A stretch of 64,000 nt of DNA from an uncultured Paracoccaceae bacterium (lineage in GTDB: Bacteria; Pseudomonadota; Alphaproteobacteria; Rhodobacterales; Rhodobacteraceae): positions 186,001 to 250,000 of the forward strand of contig CANMTD010000002.1 in NCBI GenBank assembly GCA_947500775.1, read 5' to 3'. Position 1 is the stretch's first letter. Every line of letters begins with the position of its first letter. Positions 1-8,152 of the stretch are shown piece by piece. The position numbers were made by a program, and so were the translations under genes. Below the pieces are notes generated by a model. It saw nothing but the letters and a program-made list of their open reading frames with translations, was not told the DNA's origin and did not search any database.

Positions 1-211
1 TGACCGCGTCTTTGATGTATTTGCCTTCGATCCAGTAGATCATGTCGATGTTTTCGCCAGTTCGGCCGGAATACATCTGGACGCGGCGAATGTCGCCTGC
101 GCCCCGCAACAACCCGAATGCATTCGCATAGGTTGGTGCGGCGACAACGGTTGTGGCTGCGAACGCTCTTAGAAGCCCGCGCCGGGTCATGCCGGTAGAG
201 TCAATAGTCAT
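1..211 (-). CDS. DUF882 (YcbK/MepK-like) Tat-exported protein, N-terminal fragment
   Basis: Only the first 70 codons are in the window; the gene runs off the left edge. The translation opens MTIDSTGMTRRGLLRAF, a twin-arginine signal with an ANA-type cleavage site, followed by GAGDIRRVQMYSGRTGENID and a WIEGKYIKDAV stretch. This is the typical start of the DUF882/peptidase M15-like family, whose members (E. coli MepK/YcbK) cleave peptidoglycan cross-links in the periplasm. A shorter start at the ATG ending at 190 would still keep the RR motif. It is divergent from an L,D-transpeptidase gene, which fits a shared role in L,D-cross-link turnover. The family call rests on the N-terminus only; the catalytic part is not visible. 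Confidence 0.75.
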   Translation of the reverse strand, partial: MTIDSTGMTRRGLLRAFAATTVVAAPTYANAFGLLRGAGDIRRVQMYSGRTGENIDMIYWIEGKYIKDAV

Positions 212-531
212 ATGCTGAGCCTGTCCCGTGGCTGCTCTGCCGCTATACAGCGACTTTGATGCAAATTTATCCCCAAGTGCCCTGCATTATTTACACAGAT
301 TGATTCGAGTGCCAAGCACGGCTTGTAGACAATTGTTGCATTTCAAGGGGAATAGGCAAAATATTGCTTACAGTGACACATTCTGGCCAAACGGCCCTGA
401 AACAAGTGGAGCCGGTGCAACAGTCACCGGCGCAACCATGCTATTGCGCGATTGTGAATGGACACCGAAGGCCGGCTGACAGAGTGTAGCCGGCGATGTT
501 GCTGTTAGAACCAGTTCAAGGGGTTTAAACA
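212..531. other. Intergenic region between divergent wall genes
   Basis: This 320-base stretch separates the DUF882 gene from the L,D-transpeptidase gene and should hold both promoters. It is more AT-rich than its surroundings. A 7-bp stem (411-417 with 425-431) is visible. No convincing sigma-70 hexamer pair stands out on either strand. An 83-codon reading frame at 228-479 has no recognisable domain and was not called as a gene. Confidence 0.4.
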
Positions 532-2139
532 ATGGCTGTTGCCAAAACGCAGAATTCTTTCATGTCGCTTTTGCTGACCCTTATGGTCAGCTTCGCAATA
601 TTGCTTCCAGCAGTGCCCGCGCAGGCCGAGGTCACGGCCTTCAAACAGGCAGTTGCCGAAGGCGCCGCCCGCGACAAGGCATTGTCCGAATTTTACAAAT
701 CCCGGAACTACAAGGCGATCTGGACCTCAAAATCCGACAAAACCCGTCGGCGCGCCTTTTTGAAAGCGCTGAAGGGGGCTGGCGATCACGGTCTGCCGAT
801 CGTGCGCTATGATCCCAAGCAGTTGGAACAGATGTTCCGCACCGCGAAATCCCCGCGCGATCTGGGCCGGGTCGAGGTCGAAGCCAGCCGGATGTTCCTG
901 CAATACGCGCAGGATATTCAGTCGGGCGTTCTGACCCCCGGCCGGGTTGACGATGGCATCAAACGCAAGGCCCCGCGCCGCGACCGGCTGGCGCAACTGG
1001 TGGCCTTTTCCAAAAGCACGCCGCGCGCCTATTTCAAGGCTCTGACGCCCAAAAGCCCCGAATATACCCGCTTGATGGCCGAAAAACTGCGGTTGGAGCG
1101 GCTGGTGGGCAAGGGCGGCTGGGGGCCGCAAGTGCCCGGCAAGGCGCTGAAACCGGGGGCAAGTGGCGGCGCGGTCGTGGCACTGCGCAACCGGCTGGTG
1201 GCCATGAAATACATGAAACGCTCGGCCTCGCAGACCTATGACGCGTCGCTGCAAAAAGCGGTTCAGCTGTTTCAGCAGGATCACGGGCTGACCGCCGATG
1301 GGGTCGCCGGTGGCGGTACCCTGGCCGAGATCAACCAGCCCGCGGAAAAGCGGCTGCAACAGGTCATCGTCGCGATGGAGCGCGAACGCTGGATGAACAC
1401 CACCCGTGGCAAACGCCATGTGCTGGTCAACATCACCGATTTCCACGCCGAGATCATCGAGAACGGCAAGGTCGCGTTCAAGACCCGCTCGGTCGTGGGC
1501 AAGAACACCCATGATCGCCGCACGCCGGAATTTTCGGATGTGATGGAGCATATGGTGATCAACCCGACATGGAATGTGCCCCGGTCGATCGCCACCAAGG
1601 AATATCTGCCGCTGCTGAAACGCAACCCGAATGCGGTGGGCCATCTGCGGCTGGTGGATTCGCGCGGGCGCGTCGTGTCGCGCGGGGCGGTCGATTTCAC
1701 GCAGTATAACGAACGGACGTTCCCGTTTAACCTGAAAGAGCCGCCGTCGCAGGGCAATGCGCTGGGTCTGGTGAAATTCATGTTCCCCAACCCGCACAAT
1801 ATCTACCTGCATGACACCCCGGCAAAATCGCTGTTCTCACGCGAAGCGCGGGCGTTCAGCCACGGCTGCGTGCGGCTGCGCGACCCGTTCGATTTCGCCT
1901 ATGCGCTGTTGTCGAAACAGGAACGCGACCCGCAGGGGTTCTTTAAATCGAAACTGTCGACCGGGCGCGAAACGGTTGTTCAACTGGCGCAGCCGCTGCC
2001 GGTGCACATCATCTATCGCACCGCGACAACCCAGGCCAAAGGCCGGACCCAGTTCCGCCGGGATGTCTATGGCCGTGACGCCAAGATATTCAACGAGCTG
2101 TCCCGCGCCGGGGTGGTGCTTCGGTCGGTTCGCGGCTAA
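532..2139 (+). CDS. L,D-transpeptidase (YcbB/LdtD type) with peptidoglycan-binding domain
   Basis: This 535-residue exported enzyme forms 3-3 cross-links in peptidoglycan. A hydrophobic signal segment (about residues 10-32, ending VPAQA) is followed by an N-terminal YcbB-like scaffold. A peptidoglycan-binding_1 domain follows at about 207-268 (GGAVVALRNRL ... FQQDHGLTADGVAG). The YkuD catalytic domain covers about 295-480. The catalytic motif SHGCVRL is intact, with nucleophile Cys446 and His444 next to it, and an upstream HDTP motif is present. The length fits the LdtD/YcbB group rather than short Ldt enzymes. The start is ATG 532, 5 bases after an AAGGGG-like site. Divergence from the DUF882 gene suggests paired synthesis and cleavage of L,D-cross-links. 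Confidence 0.92.
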   Translation: MAVAKTQNSFMSLLLTLMVSFAILLPAVPAQAEVTAFKQAVAEGAARDKALSEFYKSRNYKAIWTSKSDKTRRRAFLKALKGAGDHGLPIVRYDPKQLEQMFRTAKSPRDLGRVEVEASRMFLQYAQDIQSGVLTPGRVDDGIKRKAPRRDRLAQLVAFSKSTPRAYFKALTPKSPEYTRLMAEKLRLERLVGKGGWGPQVPGKALKPGASGGAVVALRNRLVAMKYMKRSASQTYDASLQKAVQLFQQDHGLTADGVAGGGTLAEINQPAEKRLQQVIVAMERERWMNTTRGKRHVLVNITDFHAEIIENGKVAFKTRSVVGKNTHDRRTPEFSDVMEHMVINPTWNVPRSIATKEYLPLLKRNPNAVGHLRLVDSRGRVVSRGAVDFTQYNERTFPFNLKEPPSQGNALGLVKFMFPNPHNIYLHDTPAKSLFSREARAFSHGCVRLRDPFDFAYALLSKQERDPQGFFKSKLSTGRETVVQLAQPLPVHIIYRTATTQAKGRTQFRRDVYGRDAKIFNELSRAGVVLRSVRG

Positions 2140-2202
2140 ACCTCATTTCCAAATTAAGGCGGCGCAGGACCCCGGTCAGGCGCCGCCGGGAACAGAGGTG
2201 CC

Positions 2203-3294
2203 ATGGCATATACAATTCAGCAGATCGCGACCGCGCTTGGCGGGCGGGCCGAAGGCGATGTCGGGCTGAAGGTCCTGCGCGCGTCCGAACCTGCCGGGGC
2301 CGACGCACAGGCGCTTGCCCTGGCGATGGATCAGAAATACGCGGATGGATTGGCCCAAGGGGCGGCTGAGGCCGCGATCCTGTGGGAAGGCGCCGATTGG
2401 CGGGCGCTGGGGCTGAAGGCCGCGATCTTTGTGCCGCGCCCACGCTATGCCATGTCGGGGCTGACCCAACTGATGGACCCGGGGCCTGAGATCGCACCGG
2501 GGCATCACCCCACGGCGGTGATCGACCCCAGCGCCGAAATCGGGGCCGGGGCCGCCATCGGACCCTTTGTCGTCATTGGCGCGCGGGCAAAGATCGGCGC
2601 GCGCGTCCGGATCGCCGCCCATGCCAGCGTGGCCGAAGACGCCCGGGTCGGCGACGATGCCTTGCTGATGCAGGGCGTGCGGATCGGCGCACGCGTGGTG
2701 ATCGGCGACCGCTTCATCGCCCAGCCCGGCGCGGTTGTCGGCGCGGATGGGTTTTCCTTTGTCACGCCGGAAAAATCAGCCGTTGAAAACGTCCGCGACA
2801 CGCTGGGCGACAGCGGCGAGACCGCCGAACAAAGCTGGACCCGCATCCATTCTCTGGGCTCTGTCAGCATCGGCGATGATGTCGAACTGGGCGCCAATAC
2901 CACCATCGACCGGGGCACGATCCGCAACACCTCCATCGGGTCGGGCAGCAAGCTGGATAACCTGGTCCATGTCGGCCACAACGTTCAGATCGGCGATGAT
3001 TGCCTGCTGTGCGGGCAGGTCGGTATCGCGGGATCAACCCGGATCGGCAATCGCGTGGTTCTGGCCGGGCAATGCGGGGTCAACGACAATATATTTATCG
3101 GCGACGATGTGATTGCCGGGGGCGGCACGAAAATCTTCACCAATGCGCCCAAGGGCCGTGTGCTGCTTGGCTATCCGGCGATGAAGATGGACACCCATGT
3201 CGAGGTCTACAAAGGCCTGCGCCGGTTGCCCCGATTGATGGCTCAGGTGGCCGCATTGCAAAAAGCGGTTTCAAACCGGGACCAGAACGACTAA
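2203..3294 (+). CDS. lpxD: UDP-3-O-acylglucosamine N-acyltransferase LpxD
   Basis: LpxD adds the second hydroxyacyl chain, from acyl-ACP, to UDP-3-O-acyl-glucosamine in lipid A synthesis; it acts as a cytoplasmic trimer. The 363-residue protein has the LpxD N-terminal uridine-binding domain (about 1-100) and then many hexapeptide repeats of a left-handed beta helix (for example [20 protein letters not shown]). The catalytic histidine region [13 protein letters not shown] is present, with His259 aligning to the E. coli base. A C-terminal helix ends the protein. ATG 2203 follows an AGAGGTG site. It is not beside lpxA or fabZ here: it leads a three-gene run with an acyl carrier protein and a ketoacyl synthase, so the acyl donor may be made locally for lipid A. 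Confidence 0.93.
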   Translation: MAYTIQQIATALGGRAEGDVGLKVLRASEPAGADAQALALAMDQKYADGLAQGAAEAAILWEGADWRALGLKAAIFVPRPRYAMSGLTQLMDPGPEIAPGHHPTAVIDPSAEIGAGAAIGPFVVIGARAKIGARVRIAAHASVAEDARVGDDALLMQGVRIGARVVIGDRFIAQPGAVVGADGFSFVTPEKSAVENVRDTLGDSGETAEQSWTRIHSLGSVSIGDDVELGANTTIDRGTIRNTSIGSGSKLDNLVHVGHNVQIGDDCLLCGQVGIAGSTRIGNRVVLAGQCGVNDNIFIGDDVIAGGGTKIFTNAPKGRVLLGYPAMKMDTHVEVYKGLRRLPRLMAQVAALQKAVSNRDQND

Positions 3295-3325
3295 ATCACC
3301 GGCGAGGATGGCCAAAGGAAAGACC

Positions 3326-3592
3326 ATGTCAGAAAACGTCAAAGACAAGGTGATCGCGATCATAGCGGAACAGGCGGTTCTGGACGTGTCAGATGTATCG
3401 CTGACCAGCACGCTGGAAGAGCTTGGAATCGACAGTCTGGGACTGGTCGAGTCGATCTTCGCGATCGAAGAGGCATTTGACATTCAGGTGCCGTTCAACG
3501 CCAACGACCCCAGCGAAAGCGATTTTGACATTTCTTCGGTTGCGACAATCGTCAAGGCGATCGAGGGGCTGGTGGCCGAACAGAACGCATGA
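3326..3592 (+). CDS. Specialised acyl carrier protein next to LpxD
   Basis: This 88-residue acidic protein is a phosphopantetheine-binding carrier. The 4'-phosphopantetheine site is Ser37 in ELGIDSLGLVE. It differs from the housekeeping AcpP elsewhere in this window (77 residues, GADSLDTVE). It carries an insertion around NANDPSESDFDISSVATIV before the last helix, as seen in ACPs dedicated to special fatty acids. ATG 3326 was chosen because AAAGGAAAG lies just upstream; an in-frame ATG at 3308 lacks a site. The last four bases overlap the start of the following synthase gene (ATGA), which suggests translational coupling. It resembles rhizobial AcpXL in context only; sequence identity to it was not tested. 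Confidence 0.85.
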   Translation: MSENVKDKVIAIIAEQAVLDVSDVSLTSTLEELGIDSLGLVESIFAIEEAFDIQVPFNANDPSESDFDISSVATIVKAIEGLVAEQNA

Positions 3593-4800
3593 AGCGGGTT
3601 GTCATTACCGGTCAGGGGTCGATCAACGCACTTGGCCATACGGCCGACGCGACCATGCAGGCAATGCGCGACGGGCGTTCGGGTATTGGCCCGCTGGACG
3701 TGCGCGATGTCGACCGGCTGTCGATCAAGATCGGTGGTCAGGTCACCGGATACACCCCCGAAGATCATTTCACCCGCCAGCAGATCGCGCTGTATGACCG
3801 GTTCACCCAATTCGCCCTTCTGGCCGCGAATGAGGCGATTGCCCAGTCTGGCCTGACCTTCGATGGCGAACTGGCCTATGAGGCCGGGGTGGTGCTGGGC
3901 ACCGCGGGGGGCGGGCTGTCGACCTCGGACGAAAATTTCCGCACGGTTTACGAGGAAGGCAAGAACCGGGTGCACCCCTTTGTGGTGCCGCGCCTGATGA
4001 ACAATGCCGCCGCCAGCCATGTGTCGATGGTGCACAACCTGATGGGCCCCAGCTTCACCGTGGCCACGGCCTGCGCGTCGTCCAACCACGCGATGGGGCA
4101 GGCGTTCCAGATGATCCGCTCCGGCGCCAGCCGGGTGATGATCACGGGCGGGTCCGAAAGCATGCTGTGCTTTGGCGGGATCAAGGCCTGGGAAGGGCTG
4201 CGCGTGATGTCACGCGATGCCTGCCGCCCGTTTTCGGCCAACCGCAACGGGATGGTGCAGGGCGAAGGCGCGGGGGTTTTCGTGTTCGAGGAATATGAAC
4301 ACGCCAAGGCCCGCGGCGCCGAGATACTGGCCGAGGTGATCGGCTTTGCCATGACCTCGGACGCTTCGGACATCGTGATGCCGTCCAAACAAGGCGCGGC
4401 CCGCGCCATCGCCGGGGCGATCCGGGATGCCGGGCTGAACCCGCAGGACGTGGACTATATCAACGCCCATGGCACCGGCACGGCGGCCAATGATAAAACC
4501 GAATGCGCGGCGGTGGTGGATGTCTTTGGACGGCACGCCGATAAGCTGATGATTTCGTCCACCAAATCCATGCACGGCCATCTGATCGGTGGCACCGGGG
4601 CGGTGGAACTGCTGGCCTGTATCATGGCGCTGCGCGACGGGATCGTGGCCCCGACCATCGGCTATGAAGAGGCCGACCCGGAATGCACGCTGGACGTGGT
4701 GCCGAACGTGGCGCGCGAGGTGACGGTCAACGTGGCCCTGACCAACGCTTTTGCCTTTGGCGGGCTGAACGCGGTGCTGGCGCTGCGGAAATTCGGATAG
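3589..4800 (+). CDS. Beta-ketoacyl-ACP synthase (FabF/KAS II-like), lipid A-linked copy
   Basis: This 403-residue condensing enzyme has the complete KAS triad: Cys162 in TACASSNHAMG, His294 in NAHGTGTAANDKTE, and His331 in KSMHGHLIGGTG. It should extend acyl-ACP by two carbons using malonyl-ACP. It is a second KAS II in this window, distinct from the fabF at 29-30 kb. It overlaps the preceding ACP gene by 4 bases and ends at a terminator, so lpxD, ACP and KAS look like one transcript. A role in making or lengthening the acyl chain used by LpxD is inferred from position. The alternative is a generic secondary-metabolite KAS, but no other biosynthetic genes are nearby. Confidence 0.85.
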   Translation: MKRVVITGQGSINALGHTADATMQAMRDGRSGIGPLDVRDVDRLSIKIGGQVTGYTPEDHFTRQQIALYDRFTQFALLAANEAIAQSGLTFDGELAYEAGVVLGTAGGGLSTSDENFRTVYEEGKNRVHPFVVPRLMNNAAASHVSMVHNLMGPSFTVATACASSNHAMGQAFQMIRSGASRVMITGGSESMLCFGGIKAWEGLRVMSRDACRPFSANRNGMVQGEGAGVFVFEEYEHAKARGAEILAEVIGFAMTSDASDIVMPSKQGAARAIAGAIRDAGLNPQDVDYINAHGTGTAANDKTECAAVVDVFGRHADKLMISSTKSMHGHLIGGTGAVELLACIMALRDGIVAPTIGYEEADPECTLDVVPNVAREVTVNVALTNAFAFGGLNAVLALRKFG

Positions 4801-4808
4801 ATCAAACA

Positions 4809-4835
4809 AAAGCCGCCCCAAGGGGCGGCTTTTTC
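4809..4835 (+). terminator. Rho-independent terminator after the lpxD-ACP-KAS run
   Basis: An 11-bp stem (AAAGCCGCCCC / GGGGCGGCTTT) with a two-base loop is followed by a T run. It sits between convergent genes, so it may also serve the IalB gene on the other strand. Confidence 0.9.
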
Positions 4836-4860
4836 AAATCGTCAAATTCAGGCTTGCCGG

Positions 4861-5511
4861 TTAGTTGCCGCCATAGGCGATCATCGCGTCATAGCCTGCG
4901 GTAAAGCCCTTCAACGAGATTTGCAGATCGACCGTCTGATCGGGCGCGGCAAAGGGAACGATGGTCATCTTGGCCGCCGCCCCGCGTTTGAACGCCGTGA
5001 TATCCGCCGGGGTAAAGCCCACCCGCGAAAAACACCCGACCTGGCTGCACCATGTGAACGGATACCGCTTGGCCTTGCCGCCATCCACCGACAGGCGCAG
5101 CTGTTGGGTCAGCAGCGTTTCCAGCGGCGTCACGATATTCGCCCCGGCAGCGGCACCTTCCTGTCCGTTCAGCGCAAAAAGGCTGATTTCGGCGACCGAA
5201 TTGCCCTGCGGATCGTTCAGCAACTGGTACAGCTGACAGGGGTCCTTGGTGCCCTCGGGGGCTTTGATGCAGCGAAACTGCCAATCGCCGTGCGTGTCCT
5301 TCAGATAGGCCTGTCCCACCTTCAGCTCTTCATCGACCTCGCCCAGCGAAAGCGTCGGGTCGCCGGCGGGGGCCTCGGCTGTGGGGGCTTCAGCCGCCGG
5401 TGCTTCGGTTTCGGCTGGTGGGGTGTCTTCGGTCTGAGCATCCTGTGCAAAGGCCGTGCCGAACGTGGTGGCACCGGCCAACAGGGTCAACGTGAAGAGA
5501 ATACTGCGCAT
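4861..5511 (-). CDS. Invasion-associated locus B (IalB) family protein
   Basis: This 216-residue periplasmic protein has an N-terminal signal peptide (MRSILFTLTLLAGATTF ... AFA). A low-complexity Ala/Glu/Pro linker (about residues 22-50) follows, then an IalB domain (PF06776). Four cysteines are visible, in WQFRCIK, DPCQLY and WCSQVGCFSR, as expected for disulfides in this family. Bartonella IalB is linked to red-cell invasion; in free-living Rhodobacteraceae the function is unknown. ATG 5511 was chosen because AAGGTG lies upstream; a GTG 12 bases earlier would overlap that site. Two candidate small RNAs lie upstream on the same strand and end before its promoter region. Confidence 0.85.
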   Translation of the reverse strand: MRSILFTLTLLAGATTFGTAFAQDAQTEDTPPAETEAPAAEAPTAEAPAGDPTLSLGEVDEELKVGQAYLKDTHGDWQFRCIKAPEGTKDPCQLYQLLNDPQGNSVAEISLFALNGQEGAAAGANIVTPLETLLTQQLRLSVDGGKAKRYPFTWCSQVGCFSRVGFTPADITAFKRGAAAKMTIVPFAAPDQTVDLQISLKGFTAGYDAMIAYGGN

Positions 5512-5626
5512 GTCTGGTATCACCTTGTACGTGGAACTTTGGCAGGCGATTTAACATGCCTTCGGGGCGCTGTCAGTCCGAAAAGCACAGATCGGGATCA
5601 CGGCATTGGCAAGTTTATGCCGGAAT

Positions 5627-5696
5627 AGAAAAAAGGGCCAGAAGCTGGCCCTTTCTATATCTTTTCTCCCCGTCGGACTGGCCGACTTAATCATTG
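5627..5696 (-). ncRNA. Candidate small RNA B upstream of ialB
   Basis: On the minus strand a promoter-like pair (5703-5731) is followed, from about 5696, by a 5-bp hairpin (5672-5686, GTCGG/CCGAC). It ends in a 10-bp hairpin (5632-5641 with 5645-5654) and a run of six T. No reading frame on this strand feeds this terminator, and the ialB start lies beyond it. A transcript of about 70 bases is inferred. It could instead be a back-up terminator for the RNA just upstream. Confidence 0.5.
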
Positions 5697-5702
5697 GATG
5701 GA

Positions 5703-5731
5703 ACGCTAAGACCTTTGGTCGCAGCCGTCAA
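5703..5731 (-). promoter_or_regulatory. Candidate sigma-70 promoter for small RNA B
   Basis: On the minus strand TTGACG (5726-5731) and TAGCGT (5703-5708) are separated by 17 bases. The -35 box is good and the -10 box is weak. Confidence 0.4.
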
Positions 5732-5769
5732 CCGGGAATATCCGGCCCCTGACAGGGGCACGGGCGCCG

Positions 5770-5847
5770 AAAAAAAGACCGCATCAAAAGATGCGGCCAG
5801 TCTAACAGGGAGGAAGTTCAACCCCGGCAAACCGAAGTCTTGCATCG
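5770..5847 (-). ncRNA. Candidate anti-Shine-Dalgarno-type small RNA A
   Basis: The minus strand shows a complete small-RNA layout in about 78 bases. From the predicted start there is a 5' hairpin with a GC-rich base (5822-5850, outer pairs CCCCG/CGGGG, inner GCAAG/TTTGC). A single-stranded stretch follows with CTTCCTCCCTG (5806-5816), complementary to ribosome-binding sites. The end is a 7-bp terminator stem (5779-5785 with 5790-5796) with a TTTT loop and a TCTTTTTTT tail. The order of hairpin, CCUCC-rich loop and terminator matches the plan of alphaproteobacterial CcsR/cuckoo-type sRNAs. Homology to a named Rfam family was not tested. Confidence 0.65.
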
Positions 5848-5852
5848 GGGTG

Positions 5853-5881
5853 TATGAACACTGGCACAGTTTGGTTAACAA
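5853..5881 (-). promoter_or_regulatory. Candidate sigma-70 promoter for small RNA A
   Basis: On the minus strand TTGTTA (5876-5881) and TTCATA (5853-5858) are 17 bases apart. The expected start point falls at the base of the first hairpin of the small RNA. Confidence 0.5.
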
Positions 5882-5926
5882 TGTATTTTGGCCCGGTACG
5901 CGGTTCAGGCGAAGGAGTAGACGCAG

Positions 5927-7471
5927 GTGTCAGACGGAATATTTATCGGTGGTGGTGGCGACGGGTATGGCGCGGCGCAGACCCTGTTGTTGAAATACGC
6001 AAACCGGCACGGGTTGATCGCCGGGGCCACCGGGACCGGCAAGACCGTGACCCTGCAAATTCTGGCCGAAGGGTTTTCCGCCGCCGGTGTGCCGGTGTTC
6101 CTGTCCGATGTGAAAGGCGATCTTTCGGGACTGGCCGCCGCCGGGTCGGCAGATTTCAAGCTGCACGATGCCTTTATGAAACGGGCGGATACCATCGGGC
6201 TGGACTTGACCTATGACGCCTTTCCGGTGGCGTTCTGGGACATGTTCGGCGAACAGGGCCATCCGGTGCGCACCACCGTGGCCGAAATGGGGCCGCTGCT
6301 GATTGCGCGGCTAATGGAACTGACCGACGCGCAAGAGGGCGTTTTGAACATCGCGTTCCGGGTGGCCGACGAACAGGGGCTGCCCCTGCTGGATCTCAAG
6401 GATTTGCAGGCGCTGCTGGTCTGGGTCGGGGAAAACCGGGCCGAACTGTCGTTGCAATACGGCAATGTTTCGCCCGCGTCGATCGGCGCGATCCAGCGTC
6501 AGTTGCTGGTGCTGGACACGCAGGGTGGCACAAATCTGTTTGGCGAACCGGCGCTTGAATTGTCGGACCTGATGGCGACCGAGGCTGACGGGCGCGGGCG
6601 GATCAACATTCTGGCCGCTGATAAGCTGATGTCCTCGCCCCGGCTGTATGCGACCTTCCTGTTGTGGCTGTTGTCGGAGCTGTTCGAAGAACTGCCCGAG
6701 GTGGGCGACCCCGACAAACCCAGGCTGGTCTTCTTCTTTGACGAGGCGCATCTGCTGTTTGACGACGCGCCAAAGGCGCTGGTCGACAAGGTCGAACAGG
6801 TGGCGCGCCTGATCCGCTCCAAAGGGGTGGGGGTCTATTTCATCACCCAGAACCCGGCCGATGTCCCCGAGGATATTCTGGGCCAGCTGGGCAACCGGGT
6901 GCAGCACGCCCTGCGCGCCTTTACCGCGCGCGACCGCAAACAACTGCGGATGGCGGCCGAAACCTATCGCGAAAACCCGCGTTTCGATACCGAACAGGCG
7001 ATCCGCGAGGTCGGCGTGGGCGAGGCCGTGACCTCGATGCTGATCAAGAAGGGCATCCCGGGCGTGGTCGAACGCACCCTGATCCGCCCGCCGTCGTCGC
7101 AACTGGGCCCCCTGACCAAGGCCGAGCGTAAAGCGGTCATCGCGGCCTCACCGGTCGCGGGGAAATACGAGGCGTTGAAAGACCGTGTGTCGGCCTACGA
7201 AATGCTGAAACAACGCGCCGCCGAAGCCGCCGCCGCCGCCGAAAAGGCTGAGGCGGAAGAGGAAGACATGGATGCGGTGTTCCGCGAATATAACGCCGGG
7301 CGCCGGTACAAGGGCACGCGCGTCACCCGCTCGACCTCGCGCAGCACCCGGTCGCGCAAGACGGAATCGTTTGGCGAGGCGATTGGCAATGTTGTCCTGA
7401 AGGAGTTGAAGGGCACCACCGGCCGCCGCATCGTGCGCGGCATTCTGGGCGGGCTGTTCAAGGGGCGCTAA
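5927..7471 (+). CDS. HerA-like ATPase, DUF853 family
   Basis: This 514-residue cytoplasmic P-loop ATPase belongs to the HerA/FtsK superfamily (DUF853, PF05872). Walker A is GATGTGKT (residues 33-40) and Walker B is LVFFFDEAH (Asp272, Glu273). A downstream [17 protein letters not shown] segment is typical of this family. The C-terminus has an Ala/Glu-rich helical stretch (about 425-450) and a basic tail. The start is GTG 5927, with GAAGGAG 9 bases upstream. E. coli YjgR is in the same family; its physiological role is not settled. DNA or protein translocation is only inferred from the fold. It stands alone, without a NurA-like nuclease beside it. Confidence 0.88.
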   Translation: MSDGIFIGGGGDGYGAAQTLLLKYANRHGLIAGATGTGKTVTLQILAEGFSAAGVPVFLSDVKGDLSGLAAAGSADFKLHDAFMKRADTIGLDLTYDAFPVAFWDMFGEQGHPVRTTVAEMGPLLIARLMELTDAQEGVLNIAFRVADEQGLPLLDLKDLQALLVWVGENRAELSLQYGNVSPASIGAIQRQLLVLDTQGGTNLFGEPALELSDLMATEADGRGRINILAADKLMSSPRLYATFLLWLLSELFEELPEVGDPDKPRLVFFFDEAHLLFDDAPKALVDKVEQVARLIRSKGVGVYFITQNPADVPEDILGQLGNRVQHALRAFTARDRKQLRMAAETYRENPRFDTEQAIREVGVGEAVTSMLIKKGIPGVVERTLIRPPSSQLGPLTKAERKAVIAASPVAGKYEALKDRVSAYEMLKQRAAEAAAAAEKAEAEEEDMDAVFREYNAGRRYKGTRVTRSTSRSTRSRKTESFGEAIGNVVLKELKGTTGRRIVRGILGGLFKGR

Positions 7472-7550
7472 CCCCACGGATTGCGCAGGAAACGGATCGC
7501 TTTGGGGGCGGGAAATCGCCTTTGATGGGGGCCCAACCCCCGGAGTATCC

Positions 7551-8147
7551 ATGTCCACATCCATCCTGCCCCTGATCGTCTTCCTGTTCCCGCTGGCCTA
7601 TAGCCCCGGGCCGGGCAACATGTTTTTCGCGGCCAACGGCGCCCGGTTCGGGCTGCGCGCAACGATCAGCGCCAGCGCGGGATACCATGTGGCGACCTGG
7701 GTGGTGACCGCGGCGATCGGTCTGGGGTTTCTGGCGGCAATCGACCGGTTCCCGGCGCTTTTTGCCGGTCTGAAAATCGCGGGTGGCCTGTATGTCCTGT
7801 GGATTGCCTGGCGATTGTTCCAGTCCGGTGCGATGGACCAGGACAGCGCTGCCAGACCGGCGGGGCCAGTTGACGGTGCGGTGCTGTTCCTGCTGAACCC
7901 CAAGGCCTATGTCATCATCGCGTTGATGTTCACCCAGTTTCTGGGCGCGGGGGATGCCGGAAAACTGGGGGCGGTTCTGGGCATCACCACGGTGTTCACG
8001 CTGAACAACCTTATCGCCTTTACGATCTGGACATGGGCGGGCGACGCGCTGTCGCGCCGGTTTCGGTCTCAGGGCGGCGCGCGGCGGCTGAACGCGGGGT
8101 TCAGCGCGATCCTTGCGGGGGTCGCGCTGTGGATGCTGCTGTCCTGA
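7551..8147 (+). CDS. LysE/RhtB-family amino acid exporter
   Basis: This 198-residue inner-membrane protein has about six hydrophobic segments and the family signature SPGPGNMFFAANGARFG near the N-terminus. LLNPKAYVIIALMF, another LysE/RhtB hallmark, comes mid-protein. Members export amino acids or related small molecules. An upstream GGAG precedes ATG 7551. It follows the HerA-like gene by 79 bases and ends 5 bases before the convergent protease gene. No regulator is adjacent, so the substrate cannot be guessed. It is the first of four LysE-superfamily exporters in the window. Confidence 0.85.
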   Translation: MSTSILPLIVFLFPLAYSPGPGNMFFAANGARFGLRATISASAGYHVATWVVTAAIGLGFLAAIDRFPALFAGLKIAGGLYVLWIAWRLFQSGAMDQDSAARPAGPVDGAVLFLLNPKAYVIIALMFTQFLGAGDAGKLGAVLGITTVFTLNNLIAFTIWTWAGDALSRRFRSQGGARRLNAGFSAILAGVALWMLLS

Positions 8148-8152
8148 GCCGT

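Noticed and set aside
228-479. 83-codon plus-strand reading frame before the L,D-transpeptidase
   Set aside because: It has no domain, no ribosome site and fills the divergent promoter gap; it looks like a chance frame.
3326-3592. Naming the lpxD-linked ACP as acpXL
   Set aside because: The context is similar, but the rhizobial AcpXL sequence pattern and its fabZ/lpxXL neighbours are not seen here.
5512-5926. tmRNA or SRP RNA in the 5.6-5.9 kb gap
   Set aside because: Neither the tRNA-like ends of tmRNA nor the GGAAGGAAGCA-type core of SRP RNA is present; the stretch fits short sRNAs better.
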